A DNA stretch of 64,000 nucleotides from Pseudoalteromonas luteoviolacea (GCF_021654285.1 NZ_JAKFZS010000014.1:62001-126000), one strand, 5' to 3'. Counted from the first letter of the stretch, positions 17,533 through 27,523 are shown. Notes: a model not told the origin generated them from the letters alone. Made by a program: numbers and translations.

Positions 17533-19863
17533 TTATTCACACTTTTTTTTCTGGTCTGGCCAGATAAAAGTCCCTATCGCAGGTAATAAAAGCACTGCGC
17601 CCAACATATTTACCAAGAACATAAAGGTGAGCAGTATGCCCATGTCTACTTGGAACTTTAATGCAGAGAAAATCCACGTACTCACACCTATGGCCAAGGT
17701 AATTCCTGTGAACAATACAGCGCTTCCTCGTTCAGCCAAAGCATTGCGATACGCAGCCGACAATGGCATGCCCTGTTTTAATTGGGTCATCATTGACGAC
17801 AAGATATAAATACCATAGTCGACACCAATACCTACACCCAATGCAATCACAGGTAATGTGGATACAGTTAAACCAATCTCAAGCTTAACCATCAGCGCTT
17901 GCGCCAAGGTCGAAACAATATACAGAGGTAAAACAACTGCAACTGTTGCTCTTATACTTCTGAAGCTGATAAGGCATAAAATAATCACCGCACCATAAAC
18001 ATAGATCATCATTGGTAATTGTGCAGCAGCGACAGATTCATTTGTTGCAGCCATCACACCAATTGGTCCAGATGCGAGTTTGAAGCTAACACGATCTGTC
18101 CCTTCTTCTTTAGCAAACAGCTTAATTTGCGACACAACATGGTCAATAGTTTCAGCTTTGTGGTCGTCCATAAAGATGATGATCGGCATAACAGAACAGT
18201 CGCCATTCAATAAGCCCGTGCTCGTTTCAACGCGAGAAGTCGCTTGAACTAAAGACGCACCATTTCTTGGCAAGGTTTGCCATTTTAAGTTACCTTCGTT
18301 GTAACCAGCATTGACCGCTTGTGCTACAGAGCTCAACGAAACTGCGGATTGCACACCGTCTAAGTTTTCCACTCGCCACTGAAATCGACTTACTCGATCC
18401 ATTGTATCGTGTTCAGTACATGCCGCTGGGTACGCTTCTACTAATACTTTTAAAATATCCGAAGATATCTCATAGCGATCTGAAATTAAGAAAGTATCTA
18501 GGTTATAGCGCGCATCTTCATGCAGAGCCGGTGCACCAGCATGTAAATCACCAATACGCATGTCTTTTGACTGCCAATAACCAAATGCAAATAGCCCAGC
18601 TGATACCAATAAAATAACCGCGGCATAGCGTCTATCCGTGGCTAAAACAAGGCTTTCTCTTAGCTTAGTGAACACGTTATTCGCTTTGGCTTTTCCATCA
18701 TCAACGCGATGCATTTTTGACGACTTAAAGTAAGAAGCAAGGACAGGCAGTAAAATTAGGTTCGTAAAGATGATAACCGCAACACCTAAACTTGCTGTGA
18801 TGGCAAGCTCTCTGATAATACCAATATCGATAGCGAGTAAAGTCATAAAACCAATCGTATCAGATAACAGCGCGATACCGCCCGGAATAAGCAACGCTTT
18901 AAAGCTTGCTTCAGCAGCCACCTTACTGCTCACGCCTTCAGACACCTTTTTACCAATGGCGTTAATCATTTGCACACCATGGCTTACACCAATTGCAAAG
19001 ACCAAAAATGGCACAAGAATAGACATTGGATCTAGACCAAAGCCAAGTACAGATAACAAACCTAACTGCCAAACTACCGCAATCAACGAACAGGCAATAG
19101 GTAGCAATGTCAATTTAAAGCTTTTACAAAATAGCCAAACCATGATGAAAGTAAATAAAATGGCGATTGCGAAAAAGAACACAACATCTTTTGCACCATC
19201 AGCAATATCCCCTGCCATCTTGGCAAAACCAATGATATGAATTGATACTTTATCTGTGCTTAAAGGTGCGCGGATCTCCGATTCTAATTTTTTTGCAAAT
19301 GCGAGCGTGTCCAACTTTTGCTGTGTTTGCGGATCTGTCTCCATAAGCTGAGCAGATACCATGGCGCAAGAATAGTCACTCGCAACCATACGGCCAACCA
19401 CTTTGGCTTTTTCAATATTCTGCTTCACCACAGCAAGACCTGTTGCATCAGCTGTGAAGTTCGCAGGAATAATTGGGCCACCTGCAAAGCCATCTTCAAC
19501 AACTTCTACAAATCGTGCACTCGGTGCAAAAATAGAGTTTACCAATGGGCGATTCACGCCAGGGATAAAATAAAGTTGGTCGTGAACGGCTTTTAACTGT
19601 GTAAAAAATTCAGGGTTAAAAATATCACCGTCGGCATCACATACAGATATTAAAATACTGTTCGCACCACCAAATTGTTTTTCATGCTTTAAATACACCT
19701 TCATGTAATCATGGTTTAAAGGTATATTTTTATTGAAAGATGCATCAAGCTGGATATGTGTAGACTTATAACCTAAAAAGACCGTCGCTAGCGCAAACAG
19801 TGCTATAACCATAAAACGATGCCTAAAAACGACATACACTAGCTGATTTAAAATAGACTGCAT
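17533..19863 (-). CDS. RND superfamily (MMPL-type) inner-membrane transporter
   Basis: 776 residues with two repeats of one membrane segment, a large periplasmic loop and five further segments, giving 12 membrane spans. Conserved charged-helix motifs are VFAIGVSHGVQMI in the first half and LGVGIGVDYGIYIL in the second, typical of MMPL/HpnN/sterol-sensing RND proteins rather than drug RND pumps (which exceed 1000 residues). It should use proton flux to move a hydrophobic substrate. Its ATG overlaps the stop of the YCF48-like gene by one base, so the two are coupled. With DUF1329 and DUF1302 upstream it forms a four-gene envelope module. Substrate unknown. Confidence 0.88.
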   Translation of the reverse strand: MQSILNQLVYVVFRHRFMVIALFALATVFLGYKSTHIQLDASFNKNIPLNHDYMKVYLKHEKQFGGANSILISVCDADGDIFNPEFFTQLKAVHDQLYFIPGVNRPLVNSIFAPSARFVEVVEDGFAGGPIIPANFTADATGLAVVKQNIEKAKVVGRMVASDYSCAMVSAQLMETDPQTQQKLDTLAFAKKLESEIRAPLSTDKVSIHIIGFAKMAGDIADGAKDVVFFFAIAILFTFIMVWLFCKSFKLTLLPIACSLIAVVWQLGLLSVLGFGLDPMSILVPFLVFAIGVSHGVQMINAIGKKVSEGVSSKVAAEASFKALLIPGGIALLSDTIGFMTLLAIDIGIIRELAITASLGVAVIIFTNLILLPVLASYFKSSKMHRVDDGKAKANNVFTKLRESLVLATDRRYAAVILLVSAGLFAFGYWQSKDMRIGDLHAGAPALHEDARYNLDTFLISDRYEISSDILKVLVEAYPAACTEHDTMDRVSRFQWRVENLDGVQSAVSLSSVAQAVNAGYNEGNLKWQTLPRNGASLVQATSRVETSTGLLNGDCSVMPIIIFMDDHKAETIDHVVSQIKLFAKEEGTDRVSFKLASGPIGVMAATNESVAAAQLPMMIYVYGAVIILCLISFRSIRATVAVVLPLYIVSTLAQALMVKLEIGLTVSTLPVIALGVGIGVDYGIYILSSMMTQLKQGMPLSAAYRNALAERGSAVLFTGITLAIGVSTWIFSALKFQVDMGILLTFMFLVNMLGAVLLLPAIGTFIWPDQKKKCE

Positions 19864-20861
19864 TAGCGATCAACCTCGATTGTTTGAATACCCTCTTCTG
19901 TAGCAAGCACTAATTGACCATTGTGCAGCACACCTGAAAGAATAGATTTACCGTTTTTCAGCTGTTTTGTTTTCACATTTTTACCCTCTATAGTAAAAAC
20001 GAAACCGCTGTTCGCCAGCATAATTTGTGCAGTATCAGTTGAAACAATACTGTTAATCGTCGCGGCTTTTTCCACATTGATAGGTGAAAAAGACACGTCT
20101 TTACTATCAGAAATAAATGTGTTGCCACGTAAGCCTGCTGCAATAAGCTGTTCTTGTTTGTTTTTGTTTACAGCAAACAGTGAGCCTGAATAAAATTCGT
20201 CAATTCTTGTCCATGTTGTGCCTAAATCACGGCTTACCGCAAATAGACCCATCTCGCCAACAAGAAAAATATCGTTGCCATCAATCAGCATTCGATTGAA
20301 GTGAGGTAAAATAAATTGCGTTTCTTCTTCATAAGCCTGCGGATCGTCTTGTTTTAGTTCAGCTAAATACTCAACATCATCAGGGTGTACAAACTCATTT
20401 AAAAAGCGTTTAGTCCAGCTTTTACCACCATCTTGTGTTTGATACATCATGCCGTATGCACCAATTGCAAATCCTTGCTTATCATCTACAAACTCAATAT
20501 CTAAACAAGGTTTTTCTAGATCAGGCAAGTACTGTTGGATTTGCCAAGAGACGCCACCATCGGTGGTATTTAAAATCGAAGCGTCATGACCACACGCCCA
20601 GCCTCTTTTTGCCGATGTAAATTCCACAGCAGTTAAGAGAGATTGGATTGGTACATGCGCTTGCTCCCAACTTGAACCATCATCACTGTACACTATTGTC
20701 CCATGCTTCCCTACGGCAACAAGTCTCTTTCCGCTATTGATGATATCAGTTAGCAAGGTTTTCTCTGGGTGTGCAACTCTCAACGCTTCTGAGGCGCTGC
20801 CAATAGCTTCACTTTGCATAACGAACACTGCAATCGAGGTTGCAATTAACTTCTTAATCAT
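19863..20861 (-). CDS. YCF48/BNR-like exported beta-propeller protein
   Basis: 332 residues with a signal peptide (MIKKLIATSIAVFVMQSEA). Repeated Asp-box-like units follow: YSDDGSSWEQ (about 60-70), NTTDGGVSWQ (105), QTQDGGKSWTKR (145) and VSRDLGTTWTR (210), spaced as in the YCF48/photosystem II stability-factor propeller family. It is periplasmic or surface exposed; the propeller probably acts as a protein-binding scaffold for the RND transporter translated from the overlapping next gene. No photosynthetic role is implied. A hairpin at 20903-20932 separates it from DUF1329, so it may have partly independent expression. Confidence 0.82.
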   Translation of the reverse strand: MIKKLIATSIAVFVMQSEAIGSASEALRVAHPEKTLLTDIINSGKRLVAVGKHGTIVYSDDGSSWEQAHVPIQSLLTAVEFTSAKRGWACGHDASILNTTDGGVSWQIQQYLPDLEKPCLDIEFVDDKQGFAIGAYGMMYQTQDGGKSWTKRFLNEFVHPDDVEYLAELKQDDPQAYEEETQFILPHFNRMLIDGNDIFLVGEMGLFAVSRDLGTTWTRIDEFYSGSLFAVNKNKQEQLIAAGLRGNTFISDSKDVSFSPINVEKAATINSIVSTDTAQIMLANSGFVFTIEGKNVKTKQLKNGKSILSGVLHNGQLVLATEEGIQTIEVDR

Positions 20862-20902
20862 TATGAATACTCAAATAAAAATGTCGTGAATGACTGGGGG
20901 GA

Positions 20903-20932
20903 TAAAACTGGACATATTGATGTCCAGTTTTA
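20903..20932 (-). terminator. Hairpin between the DUF1329 and YCF48-like genes
   Basis: A 13-bp perfect stem (TAAAACTGGACAT with ATGTCCAGTTTTA) around ATTG. The minus-strand stem ends in TTTTA, then ATCCCCC, so the U-run is short. It would act as a partial terminator or an mRNA 3'-end stabiliser separating the two halves of the module. Confidence 0.65.
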
Positions 20933-20978
20933 ATAGAGTGTAGAAAGACCAAATTAATTGATCCCGAAAGACGTTATA

Positions 20979-22346
20979 TTAACGTCTTCCCTCTCGACGA
21001 AGTGCACTTTGAGTAAACTCATTGTCTTGGAATGACTGTGTGAAGTCATACATTTTTTCTTCGTTGTCTAGGCCGATTGCTAGATAACGACGAGAGTTTA
21101 AGTCGTGGTATACGTCTAGTGTACTCCAATGTGTCGGTACGTCGTAATAGTTAATACCATGTGCCATCGCAACGCGGTACATTTGATCACGGTTATCATA
21201 TAAGTCAGCTACATGAATTTGCCAGCTATCTTCATCAATGAAGAATACACGCTTTTTATAAATGTGACGTGTGCCTTCTTTGAGGTTTGCTTCAACAACC
21301 CATACACGGTGTTTTTCATAACGTACGTGCTCTGGATTAATGTGACCGGCCTTCAAAATATCTTCATACTTCAAAGAGTCGCTATGTAATTTATAGCTGT
21401 TGTACGGAATGTACATCTCTTTTTTGCCTTTTAATGTCCAGTTATAACGGTTAGGAGAACCGTTGAACATATCAAAGTCATCTGTTGTACGTAAGCTATC
21501 AGACGCTGTTCCCGGTGCATCATATGCAACATTAGGTGCACGACGAACTCGACGCTGACCTGTGTTGTACGTCCATGCTTGTCGTGGTGTTAATATTTGG
21601 TCCATTGTTTCGTGCACAAGTAATGCTGTACCCGCCAATCGCGCAGGCTCAGTTACCTTCTGCTTGAACTTAAATAACACATTAGATTTTTGTAGCTCTT
21701 CTGGTGTTGCACTTGGATCTGAATACTTAACCAGTAGCTTCTCATCAAAACCAATGATGTTATAAGAGCCAGAAGCCGTTGGCATTGCCTGACCACCGTT
21801 ACGCTCAATAGACAAGCCACGATATCTTAATAAGTGGTTCCAAATCGCTTCTAAGCCATTTTCTGGAATTGGGAAAGGAATACCAATCGCTGTATTTTTA
21901 ATCCCGTTACCGCCTTCAATCAGCTCAGCCGTTGATGCGTACTTTTTAGTCGCATCGTATACAAACTGCGGATAAGCTGCGCTGCGTCGCGTTTGATAGA
22001 TATTCATCTTAAACGTATCAGGGTACGTTTCAAATAAAGCAATTTGGCCAGGGCTCAAGTTATCTTTATATTTATCAAGATTGCTCTTATCGATAGTAAA
22101 TAAGATCTTGTCGTCCTCATACGGATCTGGATGGTGCATACCAGGCTTAAAGTTTGCAGGTGGCTTGGTTATACCACCAGTCCAAGCAGGGATTGAGCCA
22201 TCAGCATTAGCCGCAACTTCAGCGCCGATTGGTGATAAGTCTTTACCTAAGCGATCAACCTCTTCAGGTGTCATTTTCGCTAAAGCAATTGGTGCAGCCA
22301 TTATTGTCATTATTGATGCTGCTAGTAGTGTAGGTTTTCTAAACAT
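20979..22346 (-). CDS. DUF1329 family periplasmic/outer-membrane-associated protein
   Basis: 455 residues with a signal peptide (MFRKPTLLAASIMTIMAAPIALA). The start of the mature protein, MTPEEVDRLGKDLSPIGAEV and the SIPAWTGGI motif, is diagnostic of DUF1329. Regions rich in aromatic residues (RRVRRAPNVAYDAPG, YIPYNSYKLH) continue to the end. The family has a LolA/LolB-like fold in my memory, which would suit lipid or hydrophobic cargo; that is inference. It starts 11 bases after the DUF1302 stop and is nearly always paired with DUF1302. AAGGG lies upstream of the ATG. Confidence 0.88.
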   Translation of the reverse strand: MFRKPTLLAASIMTIMAAPIALAKMTPEEVDRLGKDLSPIGAEVAANADGSIPAWTGGITKPPANFKPGMHHPDPYEDDKILFTIDKSNLDKYKDNLSPGQIALFETYPDTFKMNIYQTRRSAAYPQFVYDATKKYASTAELIEGGNGIKNTAIGIPFPIPENGLEAIWNHLLRYRGLSIERNGGQAMPTASGSYNIIGFDEKLLVKYSDPSATPEELQKSNVLFKFKQKVTEPARLAGTALLVHETMDQILTPRQAWTYNTGQRRVRRAPNVAYDAPGTASDSLRTTDDFDMFNGSPNRYNWTLKGKKEMYIPYNSYKLHSDSLKYEDILKAGHINPEHVRYEKHRVWVVEANLKEGTRHIYKKRVFFIDEDSWQIHVADLYDNRDQMYRVAMAHGINYYDVPTHWSTLDVYHDLNSRRYLAIGLDNEEKMYDFTQSFQDNEFTQSALRREGRR

Positions 22347-22357
22347 ATCGAAAGCCC

Positions 22358-24475
22358 TTAAATTGAGTACTTAATATTAAATGATACAAAATCGCGATCT
22401 GAGAATGTGTTTGTTGCACCACCGCCCCAGAACGTGTTGTACCCTAAATCAAATGACCATGCATTTTGATAGCTAAAGTTAAGGTTCACACCCATCGACT
22501 TTCTATCCTCAACAAACAAGAACATTGGATCTGGTGTGGTTCCGTTTACGTCATGTGAAAACACAACTCGTGGTGAGAAGTTTACACCTGAGAATAAATT
22601 GTTGTATTCACCTTTCGCGATAAGACGGTAACCCCATGAAGAAGCCGTTGGGAATGGGTTAACTTCAGGTCCATTAGACACTGCTTGATGGATCAAATCG
22701 TAGTTACGACCTTCTATCCCCTCAATTGTGCCACTTCGACCAGTACCCGCAACATTCAGACGTAATTCATCATAAGAAGGCATGTCTTTAATCGTAACAG
22801 CACCAACTTCACCAACAACCGCCCAGCTATCCGCGCCAAGTGATGGACCGAATAAATGCGTTGCTGTGAATTGTAGCTGCATCGTATCTTTCAATACGAA
22901 ACCTTGTGCCACTTCGCCAGGCTGAACATAAGAAACATCATTACCTTGGCTTAATTGAGAGAAGCCTTCAAAATCTTCGCGAATGCCTGCTGCAGCTAAC
23001 TGCTCAACCATACCAGCATATAAAAGCTCTACATCATCAATTTGAAGTGGCTCGTCTTGACGGTAAGCAAATTCACCAGAGAAAGCAGTTTCACCAATTG
23101 CTGTGTTAAAGCTCAAGCCATAAAGTTTAATGTCTTCAGGATAAACAATAACCGCTTGCGTGAACGCGTTCAGGTTGGTGATATTGTCTTCAGTGATCTC
23201 ATTCGTTTGAATATAAGCAAGATCCTGCATAATTGCGCCAGTAGTGAAGTCTGATGCCTTACCAGAAATCAGCGGTCGACGACTGTGATAATTAATATGA
23301 TAAAGCGCAATCTCAGTATCATTCAGCTCAGGCACAAACATACCTAAACGAATACCGAATTGGCCACTGTCATCAGCATCTGTTTTACCCGCGTCACCCT
23401 TACCTTTTAACGCAACTCTTGTTGGATAAGCAAGGTACATAGACGATAGCATTTGCAATGCATCAGGACTGCTCAATACGTTTTGATCTGTGACGTCTAA
23501 ACCTTGTGCAGCAAGTGCACCAACCCAGTTAGACTGCAAAGAATTTAAAGCTTCAGTTAGATGATGTAAGTCGATATCTGGGTTTGACGTGAAACCAAGT
23601 TGTACATTTTGCGAATAACCATTTGCTGATGCAAAATCATTCGTCGAGAAATAACTACCTGTCGCTGGCAAGCGAGTCTCGTGCCACTGGTATTGATAAA
23701 ATGCTTCTAGAGTGACATTTTCAGTAATGCCCAATGAAGCCCAAAGCATACCGACAGGGATAAATGCTTCTTTTAACTCAGAGCCCGGCGCTTTCAAACG
23801 GTCGATATCAACAGGGTTTACGTTAATACCATGCGATATTAATGTACTTTCACCCCAGTTGATTACTTGTTGACCTAGACGAATAGACAGCGGATTATTG
23901 CCGTCGTTTAAATCAAAATCAGCCCACACAAAGGCATCTAACAATCTAGCGTCAGAACAAACCTGTTCTTTCGTATCGTCATCTGCACATGGGTCTACAT
24001 GTTGACCAGACACTGGGTTACGGTAAGCAAAATCACCGTCTTCCATCGCAAAGTCATAGAAGTACATAAAGCGAGAGAAGAAACCATAATTATCTTTAGT
24101 GATGGCAAATTCGTGTGTGCCTTTTAACTGTTGAGAAAAAGTATCACCAGCGTCAAAGTTTAAGTTGCCTGCATCACCATTGTTAGAGTAAGCACCTTCT
24201 TGGCTCCAAACTTGTGAAGAAGAATACAAGGTATTGCCAGTTGAGGCATTGTACCCACTCCAATTAAACCTAGGGTGGTTACTCTTACCGATAATTCCAA
24301 AGTCTCGGTCTTCAACACGAATACTTTGTCCATATGAGAACGTTGAATCGAACGTTATCTCAAAATCACCGACTTGGAAATTAGCGGCTTGCGCATGCAT
24401 GCCAACCGTTCCGAAAATGGCTGCTCCAAGTCCAAGCATAATCTTGTTCTTAGTAAAGCGCGCTTTTTTTATCAT
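22358..24475 (-). CDS. DUF1302 family outer-membrane beta-barrel protein
   Basis: 705 residues with a signal peptide ending near AQAA (residue 31). The mature start NFQVGDFEITFDSTFSYGQSIRV and the block RLGQQVINWGESTLI, followed by INPVD-type NVNPVDIDRLKAPGSELKEAFIP, are typical of DUF1302. Alternating hydrophobic strands and the C-terminal VSFNIKYSI end fit an outer-membrane barrel. GGGGGAGAAATAATG gives a very strong ribosome site. It is the first gene of the module and has an 18-bp palindrome upstream at 24615-24632. The family often sits with DUF1329 and RND proteins; transport of a hydrophobic compound is inferred. Confidence 0.88.
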   Translation of the reverse strand: MIKKARFTKNKIMLGLGAAIFGTVGMHAQAANFQVGDFEITFDSTFSYGQSIRVEDRDFGIIGKSNHPRFNWSGYNASTGNTLYSSSQVWSQEGAYSNNGDAGNLNFDAGDTFSQQLKGTHEFAITKDNYGFFSRFMYFYDFAMEDGDFAYRNPVSGQHVDPCADDDTKEQVCSDARLLDAFVWADFDLNDGNNPLSIRLGQQVINWGESTLISHGINVNPVDIDRLKAPGSELKEAFIPVGMLWASLGITENVTLEAFYQYQWHETRLPATGSYFSTNDFASANGYSQNVQLGFTSNPDIDLHHLTEALNSLQSNWVGALAAQGLDVTDQNVLSSPDALQMLSSMYLAYPTRVALKGKGDAGKTDADDSGQFGIRLGMFVPELNDTEIALYHINYHSRRPLISGKASDFTTGAIMQDLAYIQTNEITEDNITNLNAFTQAVIVYPEDIKLYGLSFNTAIGETAFSGEFAYRQDEPLQIDDVELLYAGMVEQLAAAGIREDFEGFSQLSQGNDVSYVQPGEVAQGFVLKDTMQLQFTATHLFGPSLGADSWAVVGEVGAVTIKDMPSYDELRLNVAGTGRSGTIEGIEGRNYDLIHQAVSNGPEVNPFPTASSWGYRLIAKGEYNNLFSGVNFSPRVVFSHDVNGTTPDPMFLFVEDRKSMGVNLNFSYQNAWSFDLGYNTFWGGGATNTFSDRDFVSFNIKYSI

Positions 24476-24614
24476 TATTTCTCCCCCTTATGGCGGGTAA
24501 ATCTAATCAAGTTATTGTTTTTTGTTGTCGTAACGATAGAAGCGAAAATCGAAAATTACAAATTTTACGCGTTCGTTCGGTGCATTTTTAACTTTTTAGC
24601 CCGTCTTTTAACCT

Positions 24615-24632
24615 TGGTAAGACGTCTTACCA
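24615..24632. promoter_or_regulatory. Palindromic operator candidate ahead of DUF1302
   Basis: A perfect 18-bp palindrome, TGGTAAGACGTCTTACCA, 140 bases upstream of the DUF1302 start. Its size and dyad symmetry fit a dimeric helix-turn-helix repressor. The half TTGGTAAGAC resembles GntR/PdhR-type half-sites, but the TGGT-to-ACCA spacing of 10 is larger than in those. The regulator is not in the window. Confidence 0.55.
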
Positions 24633-24712
24633 GAATAGTTATAACACGTAATTTAAGTTTAAAACAAACCGAATTAACAAAAATACTTTATCTCACAAAG
24701 CCTTTTTAGAGC

Positions 24713-24934
24713 TTATGTCACCTTTTCAAGTGCGATAAATCGGTTGCTATCGTCAAGCTGTAATCTAAAACGCCCATTCACACCAATGCTGGATACAAAC
24801 CTTCTGATGTGTGCTGCTGGGAAGCGAATACTCTTCCCACCATCTTCCACAACCTGAATAGATTCAATATCCCCTTCATAATAAGCAAGGCATTGCTCAT
24901 AGGTCAGTCTTAAATAAAAGTAATATTCTTGCAT
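24713..24934 (-). CDS. DUF2835 family small protein
   Basis: 73 residues, starting 3 bases after the pepN stop. The sequence MQEYYFYLRLTYEQCLAYYEGDIESIQV...IRFPAAHIRRFVSSIGVNGRFRL is the DUF2835 pattern, short proteins of gammaproteobacteria. No catalytic motif or membrane segment is visible. The tight spacing means it is translated with pepN; a related function is not established. Confidence 0.82.
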   Translation of the reverse strand: MQEYYFYLRLTYEQCLAYYEGDIESIQVVEDGGKSIRFPAAHIRRFVSSIGVNGRFRLQLDDSNRFIALEKVT

Positions 24935-24937
24935 GTA

Positions 24938-27523
24938 TCAGTTTAATGCTCTATCAATTTTCTCATACAGATCATCACTTAAGTCTGAAATTCCTGCTAA
25001 ACGCTCAAGTTGTGTTCGCATCTTTCCTTGTCGGCTTTCATCAAACCGCTTAAAAGATAAGAGTGGAGTAATAATTCTTGATGCATTTTGTGGATTAAGT
25101 TCATTAAGCTCAGCGATTAAGTTACCTAATAATTCATAGCCTTTACCGTCAGGTCTATGGAATTGTTTAGGATTCATCCTTGCAAAAGTACCAACCAAAG
25201 ATCTCACTCTATTCGGGTTGGACTTATCAAAGCATGGGTGTTCATACAATGATAGGATCACGTCTATGCACTTATCTGACTGACTTGTTGCGTGCAGTGC
25301 AAACCATTTATCCATGACAAGTAAATCATGATTCCATTGTGTATCAAACTCTTGCATTAATTCTGTTGACTGTGGATGCTGAGCGTTTAGGGCACTCTTT
25401 AGCCCTCCCAGTTTCGTTGTCATATTCGAGGAGCTAGCCTGCTCTTTCAGCCAATCAGATACATTTGCAGTCGTAAGTGACAGGTAGTAGAGACTTTTAT
25501 TACGTAACGCTCTGACCGCAACGTCTTCGGCACTTAGTCCACCGCTGTCCTTAACACTCTGATAAAACTGAACTAACTGAGTTTCTAATAGGTCTGCAAT
25601 TTGTCGTTCAAGACGTTCGATCGCTTGGCATAAAGCATCGACAGGCACAATATCGTAACCACCTGACAATGTGTCAAAGTTTGGCACTGAAATGTACTCT
25701 GCCAAAATTGCTAAATCATCTGGCTTATTTGCGAATAGACTTACTAGAACAGAAGATAGCTCACCAAACATAGCTTGGTTTTTCTCTTCAGAATCGACAT
25801 AAGCGCGTATTTGCTGAGTAAACAAGATTTGCATCGCTTCCCATCTTGCATAATAGCTTGATGCATATTTCGCAATATGACTCAGCTGAGACAGAGAGTA
25901 CTCATAGTCAAGTAAACACGGCGCAGAAAAGTCTTCTAATAGAACAGGAGTTGGTTCAGAACCGATATCCTCAAACACAAAAATTTGCTTCTCTTCAGTT
26001 AACTCGAGTACTTTACCTTGCTTTAAAGGTGCCCCCTTGAGTGCAATCGCTTTACCATTCTCATCAAGTAATTCAATCGCTACGGGGATATGTAGAGGCT
26101 CGGTCACCGGATCGTTCTTTGCGTGAGTCTGGGTGATGTCTATTTGATATGTTTTTGCTTGTGCGTCATATTTGGTTTTAACATGTAATGTTGGCGTACC
26201 AAATTGTTGATACCACAATTTAAACTGACTCAGATCGGTATTTGTTGCATCAGCCATAGCGTTGACAAAATCATCACACGTTACAGCTTGACCATCGTGA
26301 CGTTCAAAGTATAGCTTCATGCCTTGCTGAAAGCCTTCTTCCGACAGCAAGGTATGCATCATACGGATCACTTCAGCGCCTTTATTGTAAACAGTCACCG
26401 TATAAAAGTTATTCATCTCTATCACTTTTTCAGGGCGGATAGGATGCGCCATAGGGCCCGCGTCCTCTGCAAACTGATGCGTGCGCATCGCATTAACAGC
26501 GTCAATTCTGTTTAATGCTCTAGAGCCTAAGTCACTGCTAAACTCTTGATCTCTAAAAACAGTCAAACCTTCTTTTAAACTCAGCTGAAACCAATCGCGG
26601 CAAGTTACACGGTTACCGGTCCAGTTATGGAAGTATTCATGACCAACAATGGATTCAATAACGTGATAATCTCTATCCGTCGCTGTTTCTTGATTAGCAA
26701 GTACACAAGCACTATTAAAAACATTCAGACCTTTGTTTTCCATTGCGCCCATATTAAAGAAGTCGACTGCAACAATCATGTAGATATCAAGGTCGTATTC
26801 TAAATTGAAACGCTCCTCATCCCATTTCATCGACTTTTTCAGAGACGTCATCGCATGAGGGGCTTTTGATAAATTGCCCTTGTCGACGAATAACTGCAGC
26901 TTAACCTCACGACCTGTTTTAGTCACAAACTTATCTTCAAGGGTATCAAAATCACCTGCAACCAGCGCAAATAGATAAGATGGCTTTTTAAACGGGTCTT
27001 CCCAAGCAACGAAGTGTCGCCCACCTTCTAGCTCTCCCGAATCAACTTGATTACCATTGGAAAGTAAAAACGGAAATGATTTATCCCCTATTACGGTAAC
27101 TTTATAAGTCGTTAATACGTCAGGCCTATCGAAGAAGTAGGTTATTTTCCTAAAGCCTTCAGCTTCACACTGCGTGCAATATGCACCATCAGAAAGATAT
27201 AACCCTTCAAGTGACGTATTCTGTTCAGGGGCAATCTCAGTTTCTATTTCGAGGGAAAAGGATGCAGGCACAGAGTTGATCTTTATTCCATCAACTAGCT
27301 GGGTAAAATCAGAGTGTGGCTGGCCATCAACTTTGAGTGAAATAAGCGTTAAATCAACGCCATCAAGCTGAACATATGATTGCGCACCATTCGCTTGCAA
27401 TTCATACTTTGCGATTACACGGGTTTTTAACGGTGATAAGTTAAATGTGAGGTCAATATGATCCACTTGGTGACTTGGTGGCTGATAATCTGCCAATAAT
27501 TTAGCTTGCGGTTTTTGTGTCAT
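24938..27523 (-). CDS. pepN: Aminopeptidase N (M1 family)
   Basis: 861 residues, close to the E. coli length of 870. An N-terminal beta domain leads into the thermolysin-like domain with GAMENKG at 259-265 (substrate N-terminus recognition) and the zinc site HEYFHNW at 295-301 with the third ligand Glu318 in SLKEG. A C-terminal superhelical domain completes the protein. It removes N-terminal residues from cytoplasmic peptides. A promoter must lie in the 242 bases before it, which also contain an imperfect inverted repeat (27598-27628). DUF2835 follows directly. Confidence 0.96.
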   Translation of the reverse strand: MTQKPQAKLLADYQPPSHQVDHIDLTFNLSPLKTRVIAKYELQANGAQSYVQLDGVDLTLISLKVDGQPHSDFTQLVDGIKINSVPASFSLEIETEIAPEQNTSLEGLYLSDGAYCTQCEAEGFRKITYFFDRPDVLTTYKVTVIGDKSFPFLLSNGNQVDSGELEGGRHFVAWEDPFKKPSYLFALVAGDFDTLEDKFVTKTGREVKLQLFVDKGNLSKAPHAMTSLKKSMKWDEERFNLEYDLDIYMIVAVDFFNMGAMENKGLNVFNSACVLANQETATDRDYHVIESIVGHEYFHNWTGNRVTCRDWFQLSLKEGLTVFRDQEFSSDLGSRALNRIDAVNAMRTHQFAEDAGPMAHPIRPEKVIEMNNFYTVTVYNKGAEVIRMMHTLLSEEGFQQGMKLYFERHDGQAVTCDDFVNAMADATNTDLSQFKLWYQQFGTPTLHVKTKYDAQAKTYQIDITQTHAKNDPVTEPLHIPVAIELLDENGKAIALKGAPLKQGKVLELTEEKQIFVFEDIGSEPTPVLLEDFSAPCLLDYEYSLSQLSHIAKYASSYYARWEAMQILFTQQIRAYVDSEEKNQAMFGELSSVLVSLFANKPDDLAILAEYISVPNFDTLSGGYDIVPVDALCQAIERLERQIADLLETQLVQFYQSVKDSGGLSAEDVAVRALRNKSLYYLSLTTANVSDWLKEQASSSNMTTKLGGLKSALNAQHPQSTELMQEFDTQWNHDLLVMDKWFALHATSQSDKCIDVILSLYEHPCFDKSNPNRVRSLVGTFARMNPKQFHRPDGKGYELLGNLIAELNELNPQNASRIITPLLSFKRFDESRQGKMRTQLERLAGISDLSDDLYEKIDRALN

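Noticed and set aside
18770..19240. Plus-strand open frame of 156 codons opposite the RND transporter gene
   Set aside because: Long antisense frames arise easily opposite membrane-protein codons. No ribosome site or family pattern was seen.
19863..20861. Photosystem II assembly factor
   Set aside because: The YCF48-like propeller repeats are shared by many non-photosynthetic envelope proteins; the context is an RND/DUF1302 module.
24616..24631. A canonical PdhR or FadR site
   Set aside because: The half TTGGTAAGAC is similar, but the distance between TGGT and ACCA is 10 bases, unlike those families' known sites.
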